Part shown: one piece after another, positions 6,507 to 8,274 of the stretch | How positions within the stretch are numbered: the first letter of the stretch is position 1 | How the letters are laid out: each line of letters starts with the position of its first letter | NCBI GenBank assembly: GCA_018065885.1 | Contig: JAGHSL010000306.1 | Span: forward strand, 1-8,274 | Origin: Candidatus Limimorpha equi | GTDB lineage: Bacteria > Bacteroidota > Bacteroidia > Bacteroidales > F082 | Reading direction: 5' to 3' | DNA: 8,274 nt | Position numbers and translations under genes: made by a program | Notes under the pieces: generated by a model | What the model was told of the DNA's origin: nothing | The model's database searches: none | What the model saw: the letters and a program-made list of their open reading frames with translations, nothing else

Positions 6507-8141
6507 ATGGCAAAAGACATTATCTTCAATATGGATGCTCGCGACGGTCTCAAGAGAGGCGTCGACGCATTGGCAAACGCAGTGAAAGTCACCCTCGGAC
6601 CTAAAGGCCGCAACGTGGTGATTGAAAAATCGTATGGCGCTCCTCACATCACGAAGGACGGCGTCACCGTGGCTAAGGAAATCGAACTCAGCGATGCCGC
6701 TGAAAACATGGGCGCACAGCTCGTCAAGGAAGTGGCTTCGAAGACCAACGACCAGGCTGGTGATGGTACCACCACCGCTACCGTTTTGGCTCAGTCCATC
6801 GTCAACACAGGTCTGAAAAACGTTACCGCTGGTGCTAATCCTCTGGATTTGAAGCGCGGTATCGACAAGGCTGTTGCCGCTGTCGTGAAATCGATTCAGG
6901 ACATGGCAGTCAAAGTTGACGGCTCCAACGAGAAAATCAAGCAAGTTGCCACCATTTCGGCCAATAACGATGCCACCATCGGTGGACTCATCGCCGAGGC
7001 AATGGAAAAGGTGAAGGAAGAAGGCGTCATCACCGTTGAAGATGCAAAAGGCATCAACACCTACGTCGATGTGGTTGAAGGCATGCAGTTCGACCGTGGC
7101 TACATTTCACCTTATTTCGTGACCAACACCGAAAAGATGGAAGCCGTTTACGAAAACCCATTCATCCTCATCTACGACAAGAAGATTTCCGTCATGAAGG
7201 ATTTGCTTCCTGTTCTCGAACAGACCATCCAGACAGGCCGCGCCCTCGTCATCATTGCTGAAGACATCGACGGCGAAGCCCTTGCCACTTTGGTTGTCAA
7301 CCGTCTGCGCGGTTCGCTGAAAGTCGCTGCCGTCAAGGCTCCTGGCTTCGGTGACAGAAGAAAAGAAATGCTTGAAGACATTGCCATCCTGACAGGCGGC
7401 ACCGTCATCAGCGAAGAAAAAGGCTACAAACTTGAAGACGCTAACCTCCAGATGCTCGGTCAGGCCGACAAGGTCAGCATCAACAAGGACAACACCACCA
7501 TCGTGAACGGCCACGGTGAAAAGGAAAACATCGCTGCACGCGCTGCACAAATCAAGGCTCAGATTGCCACCACCACATCCGACTACGACCGCGAAAAGTT
7601 GCAGGAACGTCTGGCTAAGATTGCCGGTGGCGTTGCTGTCATCTATGTCGGCGCTCCGTCAGAAGTGGAAATGAAGGAAAAGAAAGACCGCGTTGAAGAT
7701 GCTTTGGCCGCCACACGCGCTGCCATCGAAGAAGGCATCATCCCTGGCGGCGGTGTCGGTTACATCCGCAGCATCGAGGCCATCAAGAATATGAAGGGCG
7801 ACAACGAAGACGAAACCACAGGTATCTGCATCATCAAGCGTGCTTTGGAAGAACCAATGCGTCAGATTGTTGAAAACGCTGGCTTGGAAGGCTCAGTCAT
7901 CGTCGACCGCGTGAAGAAAGGCAAGAAGGACTTCGGTTTCAATGCCCGTACGGAAACTTACGAAAACCTGCTCGAAACTGGCGTCATCGACCCAGCCAAG
8001 GTTTCACGTGTGGCTCTCGAAAACGCTGCTTCAATTGCCGGCATGTTGCTGACAACGGAATGTGTCATCTCCAACCATAAGGATCCGAATCCTGCTCCGC
8101 AAATGCCACCAATGGGCGGCGGAATGGACGGCATGATGTAA
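6507..8141 (+). CDS. groEL: Chaperonin GroEL (Hsp60)
   Basis: A 544-residue ATP-driven chaperonin. Fourteen subunits form two stacked rings that enclose unfolded proteins under the GroES lid in the cytoplasm. Visible hallmarks: TLGPKGRNVV (29-38) and TKDGVTVAKEIEL (49-61), including D51 (E. coli D52); the nucleotide loop AGDGTTTATVLAQ (84-96) with D86; catalytic D398 in RVEDALAATRA; the Cpn60 signature AAIEEGIIPGGG (405-416); and the Gly/Met tail GGGMDGMM. The apical domain is intact, with SPYFVTN at 201-207. No substitution is seen at the nucleotide-binding or catalytic residues. The ATG at 6507 matches the family N-terminus MAKDIIFN; no Shine-Dalgarno sequence precedes it. It lies 112 bases after groES and ahead of a strong terminator, so it is probably the last gene of a two-gene operon. 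Confidence 0.99.
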   Translation: MAKDIIFNMDARDGLKRGVDALANAVKVTLGPKGRNVVIEKSYGAPHITKDGVTVAKEIELSDAAENMGAQLVKEVASKTNDQAGDGTTTATVLAQSIVNTGLKNVTAGANPLDLKRGIDKAVAAVVKSIQDMAVKVDGSNEKIKQVATISANNDATIGGLIAEAMEKVKEEGVITVEDAKGINTYVDVVEGMQFDRGYISPYFVTNTEKMEAVYENPFILIYDKKISVMKDLLPVLEQTIQTGRALVIIAEDIDGEALATLVVNRLRGSLKVAAVKAPGFGDRRKEMLEDIAILTGGTVISEEKGYKLEDANLQMLGQADKVSINKDNTTIVNGHGEKENIAARAAQIKAQIATTTSDYDREKLQERLAKIAGGVAVIYVGAPSEVEMKEKKDRVEDALAATRAAIEEGIIPGGGVGYIRSIEAIKNMKGDNEDETTGICIIKRALEEPMRQIVENAGLEGSVIVDRVKKGKKDFGFNARTETYENLLETGVIDPAKVSRVALENAASIAGMLLTTECVISNHKDPNPAPQMPPMGGGMDGMM

Positions 8142-8162
8142 TCCGGAAAGTGTCCGTAAATC

Positions 8163-8207
8163 AATAAGGAGGTGTGCAAAACGCACCTCCTTATTATTTT
8201 GCATTTT
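8163..8207 (+). terminator. Intrinsic terminator of groES-groEL
   Basis: Arms 8163-8176 and 8182-8195 make a 14-bp stem (twelve Watson-Crick pairs from the base, one G-U, one G-C) with the 5-base loop caaaa. The stem is followed by a T-rich tract, attttgcatttt, to 8207. It lies 21 bases after the groEL stop. The stem is largely symmetrical and has A/T pairs at its base, so it might also act weakly on a converging gene from the right. The core of the left arm reads aaggaggtg, identical to an ideal Shine-Dalgarno sequence, with no start codon in useful range. Confidence 0.9.
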
Positions 8208-8269
8208 ACCGAACATCCATGCCTATGGCATATAAAGTTCAATCCCGTAGGGATTTACGTTCGGTAAAA
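8204..8269. repeat. Compound palindrome: 11-bp outer stem with two inner triloop hairpins
   Basis: The outer arms ttttaccgaac (8204-8214) and gttcggtaaaa (8259-8269) are perfect inverted repeats 44 bases apart. Between them are two perfect small hairpins: atgcc-tat-ggcat (8219-8231) and aatccc-gta-gggatt (8241-8255). The whole would fold as a three-way junction on either strand. It encodes no protein and is not tRNA-like (no 7-base anticodon loop, no CCA end). The layout suggests a short dispersed intergenic element of the MITE or REP kind. The outer T-rich arm overlaps the tail of the groEL terminator. Confidence 0.6.
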
Positions 8270-8274
8270 AACGG

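Noticed and set aside
8208..8265. Integron attC-like site (ACCGAAC ... GTTCGGT)
   Set aside because: The outer heptamers resemble the RYYYAAC/GTTRRRY consensus but both fail at the same paired position, the inner L boxes with extrahelical bases are absent, and there is no cassette or integrase context.
8204..8269. tRNA or tRNA-like gene
   Set aside because: The junction has only two inner arms with 3-base loops, an 11-bp outer stem, no anticodon-type 7-base loop and no CCA end, although gttcaatccc superficially recalls a T-arm.

Overview
The window (8,274 bases) looks like chromosomal DNA from the phylum Bacteroidota, most likely a Bacteroidales-type gut or anaerobic lineage. Four observations support this. 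The first gene is a very large alpha-2-macroglobulin (A2M) protein of the Bacteroidota layout. The GroEL and GroES proteins are of Bacteroidota type (a 544-residue GroEL with a Gly/Met tail and a 92-residue GroES). Neither groES nor groEL has a Shine-Dalgarno sequence; both starts sit behind AT-rich leaders. The heat-shock genes lack a CIRCE operator. The placement is inferred from protein character and was not tested by a search.

Layout, all genes on the + strand: (1) positions 1-5859, an A2M family protein whose 5' end lies outside the window; 1,952 codons are visible and uninterrupted. (2) 5860-6115, a 256-base intergenic region. It holds a long imperfect hairpin that works as RNA only in the + direction (probable terminator of the A2M gene), then two more inverted-repeat clusters and an A/T-rich groES leader. 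(3) 6116-6394, groES. (4) 6395-6506, a 112-base, very AT-rich spacer with a phased ttaaatc tandem repeat. (5) 6507-8141, groEL. (6) 8142-8274, a strong intrinsic terminator followed by a compound palindrome (an 11-bp outer stem enclosing two triloop hairpins) at the right edge.

GroES and GroEL together form the cytoplasmic folding chamber and are almost certainly co-regulated. The A2M protein belongs to a family of exported envelope proteins thought to trap or resist proteases. It appears to be a separate transcription unit, and its position next to groESL need not be functional.

No clear new biological system is seen: the three genes belong to known families. The points worth a second look are the destroyed thioester site of the A2M protein (RAES where the family usually has CxEQ) and the structured non-coding DNA in the three intergenic gaps.
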